Notes under the pieces: generated by a model
Databases searched by the model: none
What the model saw: the letters and a program-made list of their open reading frames with translations, nothing else
Told to the model about the DNA's origin: nothing
DNA from: Limnephilus marmoratus
Lineage: Eukaryota; Arthropoda; Insecta; Trichoptera; Limnephilidae
DNA length: 64,000 bases
Assembly: GCA_917880885.1 (NCBI GenBank)
Contig: OU862931.1
Coordinates: 15,418,736 to 15,482,735, forward strand
Direction: 5' to 3'
Position numbers and translations under genes: made by a program
Shown: piece after piece, positions 12,201 through 22,016 of the stretch
How the letters are laid out: the number at the start of each line of letters is the position of its first letter
Numbering within the stretch: the first letter of the stretch is position 1

Positions 12201-15200
12201 TGAACACTCCTCTGACCGAAGCAACGTTTTATTTGGTTTGTTTGACGTCCAGCTTCCCGCATTTCTACCGATTTATTACATATTTTCCTTAAATTCCGTA
12301 TGTTTTAAAGCTAAAGCTATGCTGTGAAAATTATTATAAACACTTTTTTCAATTATTTTACAAGTTATACCTGTGCTATTTTAGACAATCTCAACGAGAA
12401 TTTTGTTATATTTTAAACAAGTCGTGTTTTATTAAACATTTTCACAATTTTCGCTTAAATATTATCGTTTTTAATATTAGCGCACTCTCTCTAACACTCG
12501 TATTTACACGTCTCACCATCTTCTTTTTGAGCGGGTGCACCGCTCCTTTGCTGAAAGGCAAGGCGAATTATTTTTTTAAACTATTCTAGTGGGTGGGGAA
12601 TGTCAAAAGATTTGGAGGGCATTCTATATACGGTTTGACAGAAAAAATAATGTTTGCTTAGGACGGGTAGTTTCATAGAATTTGAACGATTCATCAGATT
12701 TCAACGTTGATATTCAAGTTCTGTTCCAGTTCTACTTAGGTTCTGTTATTAATTCATGGCGGGCCAGTTCTTTCACATTAGGTACTTGGATGGGACTTTC
12801 ATAGAACTTGAGTACCTATTAACTTTGAAATTTGATGAATCGATCATATTCTGCGAAACAATTAGTAGAGTCGTACAACCAAACATTAGAAGATCTGTAC
12901 ATGGTGTCCGGAAATGCGTAGAAACTGCATCATATTTCAGTAGATTATTTAGTCTCTTTTTCTTTTATTTGAACTTTCAGTTTAGAGTTTTAAACCATGT
13001 TGGAATTGTTAGATCAATTTTTATATGTACATAGGTCGCTACCTGATTAATATCAGCTGTTTAATCTGTATTTTAGAATTCTGTTAAATATCATCTATTT
13101 TATGTATTTTAAAATTCTTCTAAACGTTACTAAACGTAGACTCGGCTACAAAAAGATTTTTAACCTTGAAACTGCCGAAAAATGTTGAAAAAAAAATATT
13201 TTTAAATCTAACGCTCATATCGGAAAATGTAATCTCTATGTGATGTAGATTCGCCAGTTTCCCAATTGTGTTAAGAGTTTACGGACCGTCCACCGAGTAT
13301 AGTTTCCACTTCTAGGTCACAATGAGTATACAACTATTATTAGGTAGATACTAATCGTGTGTACCCAGACGAGTGTAACCAAGATGCAAATCAGAGCGGT
13401 TTTTTTATTATGATTAAATTTGTGCCCTTTCAGTACAGATATTATTACAATACATATGACACAGGGGCCGCTAAGCAGTCACAGAAAGTATCCGTGTTGG
13501 TTGCCAAGCCCGCTGGCTGCTTGCCCGACCCTACCGTGGTGTCGCTGTCGTCCACGGATCCCAGCGTGACCCGCGTGCCCTCCTGCACGCGTCTACCCCG
13601 CTGCGGGGGCTGCTGCATCCACCACCTGCTCTCCTGCCAGCCCACGCAAATCAAGATGAAAACGCTGAAGGTATGCATCATTCTAATATTTATCCTTGTT
13701 ATCTTCACTGTTGTCACCATCGTTATCGTAGTCGTAATTATCTTCATTGTCATCGTCGTTGTCATCTTCGTTGTCATCGTCGTTGTCATCTTGGTTGTCG
13801 TCGTCTTTTTCGTATTCGTATTCGTTGTTATCGATGTTGTCAAAGTCGTTGTCATCTTCGTTTACATCGACGTTGTCGTCTTCGTTGTCATCTTCGTTGT
13901 TAATATCATTCGTCGTTGTCATCGTTGCTATCATCGTCAATGTCATCTTCGTTGTCATCGGCGTTATCATCTTAGTTGTCATCGGTGTTGTCATTATCGT
14001 TACCATCATTGTCATCGTCGTTATCATCGTCGTTGTCAACATCGTTCGTCGTTTTCATCGTCGTTGTAATAGTCGTTTTAATCGTCGTCTTTATCAGCAT
14101 CATCGCCGCCACCGCCATCGGCGCCCACCTCGAATTCAAATTCAATTTTTTTTTTTTACCTGAGCTCCGCACAGGAGGCCCTGAGGAACATAATTTCCCT
14201 CAGGGCCTATGTCATCTTTATGCTCACCTATGATGCTGTGTGGAGGGTTTTTTTAAGGAAAGGAAGGAGAGGAGAGTTCTGGGAAGGAAAAGGGTTTAGG
14301 GGTGGGTAAGAATCTTGGGTTCAGTATGTCCTGGTCATCTGCCTCCAAGACCTAGACAAACCTTACCCCATGAACCCGGGCACTCCTGCTAAATCACCAA
14401 ACGTAGCGAACCACTTGGGGTGACCTATGGCAGAGGTGTTGGTTATCCAATAAAGGTTCCCGGGGCGGCGGTACCCATTCCCGCCTCCCAAATTAAAAAT
14501 TCAACCAACGTTTCACTCCTCCTAGTTGCATTATGATCCACAACATGCCCTTTATTACACGGGTGGCCCTGAGGAAAGTGTTTTCCCTCGAGGCCTACGC
14601 CATCTTTGGGGGCGCTGTGCGAAGGCTCTTTTAGAGGAAAGGAAGGAGAGGAAATTCTAGGATGGAAAGGTATGACAGGACGGGTCGGAATCTGGAGGTC
14701 AGAGTATCCAGAGTATCAATTCATCTCCCCACTGCGACGCAAGGCGTTGAGGTCGAGAGAGTCCGACTGGAGAGGTCAAAGGTGTCCCTCATCCGGCCTC
14801 GGACGATCCGGCTCACCAAGCAGATGATGGGCATCCGTCACCAAGACCTGGACAAACCTCCGTGCAACCTGCTAAGTCACCAAACGCGAACAACTTAAGG
14901 TGCAGAAGTGTTGGTTATTCAATGAATGGTTCTCGGGGTGGCAGTACCCATACCCGCCTTCAAATTCAGAAACATGCCCTAAAATCTGATCTCTAAAAAA
15001 TCAATTTGACTTTCCAAAAACCCAACCACACCTTCAGCGAATTTGACACAACGGACAGTGACAACAAGAAATTGATAGAACTAATCCTAAAGACATGACT
15101 AACCTAACCTTACAATCACCATCTGCTCGCCTTGGCAGTCCATGCAAATGCTTCAATATTACGTCGTCGTCGTAGTTGTCACCTTATTTGTCACGATTAT

Positions 15201-16298
15201 CATCAACGTCATTGTCTTGTTCTTTTTTTATTCTATGGTTATCGACGTTATCATCATCGTTATCTTCTTTGACATGCCTCCACTCATGCCGATTCAACAA
15301 ACCAACAAACTTTCCGCAATCCCAACCACACCCCAGCAAATTAAACTCGAAGGACAGTGAAACCCATTGGAGGAGTTAAATGATGTTATTTTCAAAAATT
15401 CCACACTGGGCTAACTCAACCAAACCTAACACACTATATCTAAAACCTCTCTGCGATTGACACCTTTTTGTGAATGTTTTTCATCAAAAATATATTATCT
15501 TCCTCCTTCATTTATTTCTAACAACTTTTCAAACTGATTGCAGATTACCTGGCCATCTCAGCATGTATTGATTTTACAGACTTATTTTCAGGTATACGAG
15601 ATCTCCGGTCGGCAATACAAAAGATACGTGAACGTCACTCTTGAAGAGCACATTGAATGCAAATGTGACTGTACCAAGAAAGCAAGCGTAAGTTCCTCAA
15701 CAGTACGTTACATTGTTTATGATTAAGTTATCTTTATTCTCCACTTTTGAGGGGTCCATTTCTTGGGACAAGGGGCCCCCAAGCGAGAAAACACAAAAGC
15801 CATCATTCTTTAGTCGAGCCAAAGTACCCCCGGACTGTGCACCATAGGTACCACAGTTCTTCGTAGCACCTTGCATTCTAAAACCAGTAGAAAACACGAA
15901 ATTCCAGTGTCGTAACTAGGGAACAGATAAAAGAAGAAGCACCCAGGCGCCAAATCAGGCAAAAGTATCTTGCGGCTTACCAAATCTCTTTAAAATTAAA
16001 TGTAGGTACAAGATTTGACTGTATCACTCCCACCCTTCAGTTACGTGTGAGAATCTGTCGAATGGCCTGTTTTTGAGATTGTCGTGATTGTTTCCAGGAT
16101 TGCCGGGAGAATCAGATCTACAACGAGGGAAGCTGCGCGTGCATTTGCCTGAATGCGTACACTGACGAGATGGACTGCATCATGAACGGGCGCTCCTGGA
16201 ACCCCACAAAGTGCCGCTGCGAGTGCGCCAACGAGCCCACTGAGTGTTCCACGGGAGCCTACTTTGACGAGGTGTCTTGCCGCTGTCAAAGGAGATGA
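7793..16298 (+). CDS. Pvf: PDGF/VEGF-related growth factor, six coding exons (gene span)
   Basis: A secreted dimeric ligand of the PVF family, expected to activate a PVR-type receptor tyrosine kinase (family knowledge: haemocyte migration and survival, epithelial morphogenesis). Joining 7793-7960, 8956-9082, 11837-11890, 13465-13670, 15592-15687 and 16098-16298 gives 852 nt, 283 aa, in one frame with GT-AG junctions throughout. Residues 1 to about 17 form a hydrophobic signal peptide. A basic, acidic-patched pro-region follows. The cystine-knot domain (about 127-212) contains C135, C157, the hallmark RCGGCC (162-167), C174, C208 and C210, that is, all eight canonical cysteines. NVT at 199 is an N-glycosylation site. 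The tail (218-283) is Cys-rich. The paralogue (Pvf1, 2 or 3) cannot be settled by eye. Confidence 0.9.
8302..8372 (+). mobile_element. tRNA-like SINE fragment (Pvf intron 1)
   Basis: A B-box-like GATTCAAATCC and an anticodon-arm-like CGACTACGAATC follow the spacing of a tRNA-Arg-like head. The acceptor stem does not pair well, so I read it as a SINE head relic, not a tRNA gene. Confidence 0.45.
8956..9082 (+). CDS. Pvf: Pvf exon 2: acidic pro-region
   Basis: Acceptor aacag at 8951-8955 and donor gtgagt at 9083. It encodes IPLELARRFNDDLEDLDSF and further acidic, helical sequence. 127 nt, leaving one base (G) for the next exon. The reading frame is continuous with exon 1. Confidence 0.8.
9199..9230. 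repeat. (AT)n microsatellite
   Basis: An uninterrupted run of about 16 AT units in Pvf intron 2. Confidence 0.95.
9306..9910. repeat. Inverted and direct repeat cluster in Pvf intron 2
   Basis: Arms 9306-9390 and 9410-9495 are inverted copies (GTTTCAAAACCAAAGGTTTC and its diverged complement). The right arm plus about 120 bases downstream is repeated directly at about 9737-9910. The CCTGATGAAG...GAAAC hairpin resembles the 3' ends of some SINEs/LINEs. Confidence 0.6.
9661..9730 (-). pseudogene. LINE reverse-transcriptase scrap (GIPQGTVLG motif)
   Basis: The minus strand reads VFDQETSNFGIPQGTVLG, the conserved G-x-P-Q-G motif of LINE reverse transcriptases. Only about 20 residues remain. A sister scrap lies at 11464-11535. 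Confidence 0.55.
10525..10625 (-). mobile_element. tRNA-derived SINE B, minus copy
   Basis: On the minus strand it reads TTAGCTCAGTTAGTAGAGC (A box) and GGGTTCAAGCCCC (B box), then GGTGCC and a tail shared with 10861-10960 and with 54958-55065. Confidence 0.65.
10861..10960 (+). mobile_element. tRNA-derived SINE B, plus copy
   Basis: TAGCTCAGTTGGTTGAGC (A box) and GCGTTCGAGTCC (B box) followed by AGAGGTGCCAATATC and TTTTTCTGTCTCC. It forms an inverted pair with 10525-10625, separated by about 235 bases. Confidence 0.65.
11176..11463 (+). pseudogene. LINE 3' end with (TAAA)n tail
   Basis: The open frame at 11176-11391 ends LPRILMEGNNYTKSVDIF...LLRRQFSYVQ, resembling the C-terminus of Jockey-type ORF2. 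It is followed by AAAAAGGGCG and an (AATA)n tail at 11441-11463. 5' truncated. Confidence 0.5.
11464..11535 (-). pseudogene. LINE reverse-transcriptase scrap
   Basis: The minus strand reads DQETSDFGIPQGTV, the same RT motif as at 9661-9730, in a diverged copy. Confidence 0.5.
11837..11890 (+). CDS. Pvf: Pvf exon 3
   Basis: Acceptor ttttttctatag and donor gtaagt. The 54 nt encode, with the leftover G of exon 2, DGLGLASRFGVDLTVTKY and one base of the next codon. It links the pro-region to the growth-factor domain. Both flanking phases are 1, so skipping it would keep the frame. Confidence 0.75.
11891..13464 (+). other. Pvf intron 3
   Basis: About 1.6 kb without any repeat that I recognise. 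Open frames at 11998-12327 and 12756-13034 have no similarity that I recognise and no splice context. Confidence 0.5.
13465..13670 (+). CDS. Pvf: Pvf exon 4: first part of cystine knot
   Basis: Acceptor acacag at 13459-13464 and donor gtatgc at 13671. It encodes GAAKQSQKVSVLVAKPAGC...PSCTRLPRCGGCCIHHLLSC, the defining core of PDGF/VEGF factors with the RCGGCC signature. Its GC content is much higher than that of the surrounding introns. An upstream in-frame ATG at 13359 is only read-through of the intron. Confidence 0.92.
13690..14135. repeat. Trinucleotide-rich minisatellite (GTTGTCATC-like)
   Basis: Irregular tandem array of GTCATC/GTTGTC/TTCGTT units immediately inside Pvf intron 4. It opens all six frames (low-complexity V/I, S/L, H/R, T/M or D/N-rich products up to 236 aa), none of which is a real gene. 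A smaller relative lies at 15160-15280. Confidence 0.85.
14144..14496 (-). mobile_element. Jockey-like LINE tail, family L
   Basis: Begins with a T-run (minus-strand poly-A), then the palindrome AGGCCCTGAGG...CCCTCAGGGCCT, then about 300 bases shared with the copies at 17856, 19498 and 62636 (AACCCGGGCAC, CCCGGGGCGG). 5' truncated. In Pvf intron 4. Confidence 0.7.
14560..14970 (-). mobile_element. LINE tail, family L (diverged)
   Basis: The same order of blocks as 14144-14496, with a degraded palindrome (GGCCCTGAGGAAAG / CCCTCGAGGCC) and a middle block shared with 19498-19893. Confidence 0.6.
15160..15280. repeat. Second GTCGTC/ATCATC-rich patch in Pvf intron 4
   Basis: Short irregular array of the same unit type as 13690-14135. 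Confidence 0.65.
15592..15687 (+). CDS. Pvf: Pvf exon 5: second part of cystine knot
   Basis: Acceptor ttttcag at 15585-15591 and donor gtaagt at 15688. It encodes VYEISGRQYKRYVNVTLEEH and IECKCDC, which align with the end of the PDGF domain (VRLEEHLECxC in PDGF). NVT is a glycosylation site. An alternative in-frame acceptor (gattgcag, 15536-15543) would add 16 residues, ITWPSQHVLILQTYFQ. The shorter form fits the usual loop length. Confidence 0.85.
16098..16298 (+). CDS. Pvf: Pvf exon 6: Cys-rich tail
   Basis: Acceptor gtttccag, stop TGA at 16296-16298. The 66 residues contain 14 cysteines in CxC clusters (CACIC, CRCEC, SCRCQ). This resembles the Balbiani-ring-like Cys-rich repeats that follow the growth-factor domain in VEGF-C/D and insect PVFs. 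Confidence 0.85.
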   Translation, partial: DCRENQIYNEGSCACICLNAYTDEMDCIMNGRSWNPTKCRCECANEPTECSTGAYFDEVSCRCQRR

Positions 16299-16876
16299 TA
16301 AACCTACCCCCTTGCTATCTTGTGCCCCTGTTATCATTTATGAATGGTCCTTCCACTGTTAGATCCGTTATAACTTATAACGTTATAACCTACTTTCTGA
16401 CTTAAGAGAGATTACAACCGAGCTTTGAACGGTATGCCTTTACGAGACTGTTTACTTATCTTGCATTTTGGCAAAGCGTAATGGGTAGGTACTCGCAATG
16501 TATATGGAGTATCTATGTTAGATCGGGTAGTGTAATTATTTTCCTGTTCATAACATATAAGTAGGTACCTAGTGCCATTCGTTCAAGCAATCAAATCACG
16601 ATGAAATCGACGATACAAATCGCGCAAGTTAGGTAGGTATTGCCAATTACAAACATAACCCTAAAAACACCTTAAGTACATAATGGACTCTATCTACCTG
16701 TCTTGGCCAATATTCATTAACCTGTAATTTGTTTTATTAACCTGTAAGGTTAATGAATATTGGCCAAGAGCTAGCAACTTCTATTCCTCTTCCTACCTAC
16801 ATAATAAATTCAGCCTTGACATTGCCTGCTTCAAATATTCCTTAGACCTTCATTTCAAAATACAACAATGAATAAA
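16299..16876 (+). other. Probable Pvf 3' UTR with poly(A) signal
   Basis: AATAAA at 16871-16876 is the first canonical polyadenylation signal after the stop. The interval includes the hairpin at 16701-16769. Confidence 0.4.
16701..16769. repeat. Near-perfect 23-bp stem-loop downstream of Pvf
   Basis: Arms 16701-16723 and 16747-16769 are exact complements (core TTGGCCAATATTCATTAACC), with a loop of 23 bases. It has the size of a pre-miRNA hairpin but could also be a small palindromic insertion or an RNA structure in the 3' UTR. Confidence 0.75.
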
Positions 16877-17170
16877 GATACTCAATTTAGTTAACAAATT
16901 TTTAAAAGTTGAACTCTTATTGCCTGTTGACCCTTTCTTTCAGTTTGTTTTTTTTTATTATATTTTGTTATAAGTGGGAATGCGTGGGCATAATATGAAC
17001 AGTGGGGAATTTAGGAGCGTGAAACCAGAAACAAAAAAATGCCTATTTTATTTTGCCTTGAAAGCTGATGTTGAGGGTACCTACCCCGTATAATTAAAAT
17101 TAGAGGGTAACTGATTCCAAAGGCGTGCTCCTTGCACTGTTGGGGAGTCTCAACGATTTAGAGTTAGTTA

Positions 17171-17340
17171 TTAGGGGGCGTAAATTAATTACGTGAGCTC
17201 AAAAGAGGGGAGGGGGTGTCCAGCAAAATCTCACGCTACTTGAAAATAATATACGAAGTGACCCAAATTTATCTCACCACGGGGGGGGGGGGTCTAGATT
17301 GGAAGAAAAACTGCTCTCGTAATTAATGTATGCACCCTTA
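17171..17340. mobile_element. Short TTA-type MITE
   Basis: Imperfect terminal inverted repeats of about 25 bases (TTAGGGGGCGTAAATTAATT and its counterpart ending GCACCCTTA). Internal G-runs. The same family as 52182-52462, whose ends and internal G-runs are similar. Confidence 0.6.
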
Positions 17341-17682
17341 GGAGGAAGAAGGAACTCATAAGGATATTTGACATGATATTTTTAAGATTATATCCACTTG
17401 CAATATTTATCTTCTGAAGTTCATAATTGTATTTTATATTTCTACCTACTATTCCGCAGTAAGGAAAAACTGTTATTTATTGCTATTATCTATGTTTATA
17501 TTATATGTGTGTATTGTGTAAGTTATTATATTAAGTTCGTATTTTTTGATCTGTATTATTTGTTTATATTGAGTAGTGACATGTTGAAAATGCGTATTGA
17601 CAATAAAGATACCTATTGGTCGATTAATAATTTTCGACAAAATGACATAAATATGCTTTTATTTATTTAAATCACACGTCCG

Positions 17683-17809
17683 CAGTGACGTATCTAGGGG
17701 GGCGGCCCGCCCCGGGTGTCACCTCCCAAGAGCACAATTCTTTAGCCCCCCTCCCCCCTACACCCCATGTTATCCGCCCCGGGTGCCACCCATGCTAGCT
17801 ACGTCACTG
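17683..17809. mobile_element. 127-bp hAT MITE
   Basis: Ends CAGTGACGTATCTAG and CTAGCTACGTCACTG are inverted, flanked by the 8-bp duplication CACGTCCG (17675-17682, 17810-17817). The subterminal CCGCCCCGGGTG is shared with 10181-11167. Confidence 0.85.
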
Positions 17810-17855
17810 CACGTCCGTACCTATTGTAGATTTGTGTATTTAACCTTTGTAAATG

Positions 17856-18197
17856 GTTTTTTTTTTACATGAGCTCCACACAGGAGGCCCTGGGGAAAAT
17901 AAATAATTTCCCTCAGGGCCTATGTTATCTTTAGGGATGCTGTATGGAGTTTTTTTAAGGAAAGGAAGAAGGGGAGAGTTCTGGGAAGGAAAAGGGTTTA
18001 AGGGGTGGGTAGGAATCTGGGGTTCAGTATGTCCTGGTCATCCACCTCCAAGACCTTGACAAACCTCACCCCATGAACCCGGGCACCCCTGCTAAATCAC
18101 CAAACGTAGCAAACCACTTGGGTTGATCCATGTCAGAGATGTTGGTTATCCAATAAAGGTTCCCGGGGCGAAGGTATCCATTCCCGCCTCCCAAATG
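17856..18197 (-). mobile_element. LINE tail, family L
   Basis: T-run, palindrome and downstream blocks as at 14144-14496, ending in CCCGCCTCCCAAA. Confidence 0.7.
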
Positions 18198-18806
18198 GTT
18201 CTAGATCTAGGAGACAGTGATGACACTGAGGACACAGTCTTTCACTCTCTCTCTTAACCGGTGAGGATTGAAAATGACATTTCTTAGCAATTGAGGTCCT
18301 CTTTTAATATTATGAGACGCTCTCACTTATGTTGCCTGTGTTCTTAATTAAGTTAAAATACGTTTTGTGATTTTTATGGATTGAGTTAACCTCCCCACAT
18401 TCCGGAATAATGAAATTATTATTATTGATTTAGAATGCACATTCGACGACAGGCCGCCGCTACCCTGAATATTTTCTTATTCAGGGGGAGGGGTGAATTC
18501 TGAAATTTAAAAAACATTATTTCAACACTAATATTATGTCATTTTAGGTGATAGGGTTTGGTATAAAATGGAGTTTAATTATTTTAAAAAAGCTAAAGAA
18601 ACTGAGGCAGTTGATTTGAAACTGATGATCTCGATTTAGAGCCAAATGTAGTTTTAATGGAGCTGAGTTAGTAAAACAGGTCCCCTAATGTTGTAATGAT
18701 TAATAAGAATGAGAATTACAAAATCACTGAATTTTCCGCCCCCTGAGAATGTCCACTTCAGCTTCCACTTAGCTGTAGAACTGGCGTAATTTTCGTTGTG
18801 ATCAGC
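18198..18806. other. Spacer, nothing recognised
   Basis: AT-rich sequence between LINE and hAT insertions. No exon or RNA gene seen. Confidence 0.4.
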
Positions 18807-18814
18807 CGTTGATC

Positions 18815-19434
18815 CAGTTGCGGACCAAGGGGGGGCGGTGGGGGCGGCCCGCCCTGGGCCCCTGGTCCTGAGGCCCCCCCAAACGCCTCCGGACACTGTA
18901 AAAAAATTATCATTTTTATGATGCACTTGTTAAGAATGCTCTCACCAATTTTTTTAAAAAGAAATTCGAAAAATTGACGGAGATACAGCATTTTGTGTGA
19001 AACCGTTTGATTGTATGTTGAACCATCCTTCAGCAAAACTTTGAATGGGTTTTTCTCGATACTTTTTTCTTCTCAGATTGAAAAACGTAATTTCGAGAAA
19101 AGCGCGTTCAAAATTTTGCTGACAGATCATTCGACATATAAACTGTTTAAAACGGTTTCACATAAAATGCTGTATCTCCGTCAATTTTAAGAATTTTCTT
19201 AAAACATTTGGTGAGAGCATTATGCATCTTTCAGAAAATTAAATAAAATAAATGAAAAAAAAATTTACAGTGTCCTGGTACCTTGCCTTGTTTAGGATTT
19301 GATCAAGGGAACATGAACACATTTGGAGGCCCCTCAGGACCAGGAGGCCTAAAAATACACCAACTTTCAAACTAGGGGGGGGGGCTTATTCAGCTTTGCC
19401 GCCCCGGGCCTCTGATGGGCTTAGTCCGCCACTG
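18815..19434. mobile_element. hAT MITE, 620 bp
   Basis: Ends CAGTTGCGGACCAAG and CTTAGTCCGCCACTG, flanked by the exact 8-bp duplication CGTTGATC (18807-18814, 19435-19442). The interior has an inverted pair (TTTCACA...AAAATGCTGTATCTCCGTCA on both strands, about 18980 and 19160). No transposase. Confidence 0.85.
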
Positions 19435-19497
19435 CGTTGATCCCTTGATGTCATAAATAATTTCCAATTCTAAAAGGAACTCAAAATGTCTATGTCA

Positions 19498-19893
19498 ACT
19501 TTGGGGGTGCTGTGTGGGGGTCTTTTTGGGAAAGGAAGGAAAGGAAGTTCTGGGAAGGAAAAAGGTGTGAGGAGTGGGTAGGAATCTGGGGATTAGTGTG
19601 TCCAGAAGTGACGAACGAATCTATCCCACCACTGCAGTGCAAGACGATGTTCCGGGAAACTCCTGGTGGAGAGGTCAAAAGGTCTCCCTTCACCAGTCTC
19701 CCGATCCGACCTACCACGCATTTGGTGGACAGATGCATCCGCCACCAAGATCCGAACAAACCTCACCCCATGAACCTGGGCACCCCTGCTAAGTCACCAG
19801 ACGTAGCGAACCGCTTGGGGTGACCTATGGCAGAGGTGTTGGTTATCCAATAAATGGTTCCCGGGGCGGCGGAACCCAAACTCGCCTCCCAGA
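19498..19893 (-). mobile_element. LINE tail, family L (longer)
   Basis: Shares the TTGGGGGTGCTGTGTGG to CCGGGGCGGCGG blocks with the other copies, but has an extra stretch of about 100 bases in the middle and lacks the poly-T end. Confidence 0.6.
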
Positions 19894-19986
19894 TTGTAAT
19901 TGATGTTCAATATTTTTGGAATTTAACGCTGTGCGAAATAAAAAAAAGACTACCGCGTAGTGTGGTGTTTTTTCATTGGTTTTTAA

Positions 19987-20524
19987 GACTCCAGATACTA
20001 ATATCTACAGCCTGTATGTCGGACGAATATCTACAGCTCATATGTTGAACTAATATCTACGAAATTCAGAGTGTTGACTAATATCTACAGAGCTAAGGTC
20101 GGACGAATATCTATGACGGTCCCAGTGTTGACTAATATCTACAGAGCGTAGGTTGAACTAATATCTACAGAGCGTAGGTTGGACTAATCAGCTAAATGTG
20201 TCCAATAGTCCGATATTAGGGATTTTTACATACATACTTTATAAATTAAGTTTTTTAAACTGCATACGCAATATTACGTTATTCCAATACGCTAAACATA
20301 ATTGCAAATCCAACCTCTGCCAGTGCTGTAGATATTCGTCAACACTTTGGTTCTCATAGATATTAGTCAGCAGTTTGAACTGTAGATATTCGTCAACACT
20401 TTGGTTCTCATAGATATTAGTCAACAGTTTGAGCTATAGATATTCGTCAACACTTTGGTTCTCATAGATATTAGTTCGATTTTTGCAGTTTTTGGAATTC
20501 CTGTAGATATTAGTAGACGCCTCC
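19987..20524. mobile_element. Element Z copy 1: clustered 13-bp motifs, 8-bp TSD
   Basis: 538 bp flanked by GTTTTTAA (19979-19986, 20525-20532). The left third carries about seven copies of CTAATATCTACAG in direct order, spaced 25-30 bases. The right third carries about eight copies in inverse orientation (CTGTAGATATTAGTC). The middle (about 20180-20310) is unique and conserved in the other two copies. No ORF. Subterminal motif arrays suggest transposase-binding sites of a non-autonomous DNA transposon. Confidence 0.75.
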
Positions 20525-20532
20525 GTTTTTAA

Positions 20533-21000
20533 TTGTTATATTTTGGAGTACCTACCCTCGCACCCTGCGCTTCATATGTAAATTCATGTTTAAGAATTTG
20601 TAAATGAAATAAATTTTAAAATAATGTAAATATCGCATATTTTCAAGCCATTGGTTCTGTATATCTATAATAACAAAATAAAATGACTTGTAAACAATTC
20701 AAATTCAATTTAATGTAAATTCTCAAATGGGTGAAAAGTTCTTACTTATTGACCAAATCAAGCCTACACAACACTACAGCTGATGTCGTCTAGTGCCACG
20801 GTCTGAAAATTTTCGCGCCACTTTTTCTCGGGCATTGACATCTGATCTGACATTTGAAAAATGCTTGTAGGTTCATCTAGCGGCCGGTGAGTTCTGACGT
20901 TTCATAACTTTTATTTAATCAATTAAACCACTCTCCCTTGCCCTGAGTATTTTTAACTAGGTCTATAATTCTCTCGACAAAGTGGTTGTACTTTTTACAT
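20533..21000. other. Spacer before the LTR element
   Basis: No gene seen. GC-richer patch at about 20770-20900 without a recognisable exon. Confidence 0.4.
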
Positions 21001-21383
21001 TGTTAGGGTTTTGATTCGATTAATCAAATAATGTAAGTTTTTAGGTCTTCAAAAACTTCAACAAGAAATTCAAGGTAGATACAAAATTAATTTATTGGCA
21101 ATAATGTACAACAATTCCAATCCAAATAAATTATTAAATCCCCCCAACGGACTGATAATCTAACGTTTCCTTTTAAAGGCAAACTAATGCAGAAAGAGGT
21201 AGAAAATAATGAATTCATCCTATTTATAAATTTACAACAGGGTCCATTTGGGAGGGAAGACTATAGCCAACCCTGACATCTATGTGTAAATCCTCGAACC
21301 ACAACTATGCCTGACCTCTTTGTTAAAAGCGGAGAAACATTTCAACCCTTGCTCAACTAAATATCAACTTTAATTTCTTAACA
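21001..21383 (-). repeat. 3' LTR of BEL/Pao element
   Basis: TG...CA boundaries. Identical by eye to 27779-28161. Confidence 0.92.
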
Positions 21384-22016
21384 TATACTCCCCCCGAAAA
21401 AAGGAACGGAGGTCACTTTTTCTAAAATATCAAAAAAAAAATAAGGATAAAAAATCAAACACCTAAATATAAACATATGCTAAAATCAATTTGGAAGAAA
21501 CAAAAAATAATAATAATTTAACTTTAACTAAACCATAAAAATTTCCAAATAAAAACTATCCTATTTCTAAGAACTATTAATAATAATCTAATTATTAATA
21601 AACATTATAACTTCATTTAAAAACAAAAATTTATAATTTTAACAATAAAAAATAAATAAATAGCAATCTTGAGATCTTGACGTGCGAAGCTCCTTGGTCT
21701 TCCTTCTAGGTTTGAATGTTCGGATATGGTTCCATCTTGAATCTTGAAGTGTGTAGAAAAATTGATATTTAAATTTGAATTTTAAACCTCTTGCTGTTTT
21801 TGATTTAAATTAAATTTGTAGTTTTGCTTTAAATTAATTATTTAAATCTTGATTTATATCTTGAAACATTGTTTTTTTTAAAAATAACTTTTTTAGAAAA
21901 TAACTTTTCACTGCCACTTGGTTTTACTTGCGGGAAGTTTATTAGATTTCTGCGTCGAGTTTTTTCTTGTGGAACCTTCAATTATTTTCTTCATCGGTTT
22001 TTCTTGTGTGAAAACT

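Noticed and set aside
12756..13034. 92-aa ORF in Pvf intron 3
   Set aside because: No recognisable motif, no splice sites and ordinary AT-rich composition.
13359..14163. Long open frames on both strands (up to 236 aa)
   Set aside because: They arise from the GTTGTC/ATC minisatellite; low-complexity products in all frames. Only the 13465-13670 part is a real exon.
18654..19036. Pro/Gly-rich minus-strand ORFs
   Set aside because: Encoded by the G-rich hAT MITE end; no splice context and no homology recognised.
19987..20524. CRISPR-like array
   Set aside because: The repeats are too short and imperfect, appear in opposed arrays, recur in three dispersed copies with target duplications, and the genome is eukaryotic.
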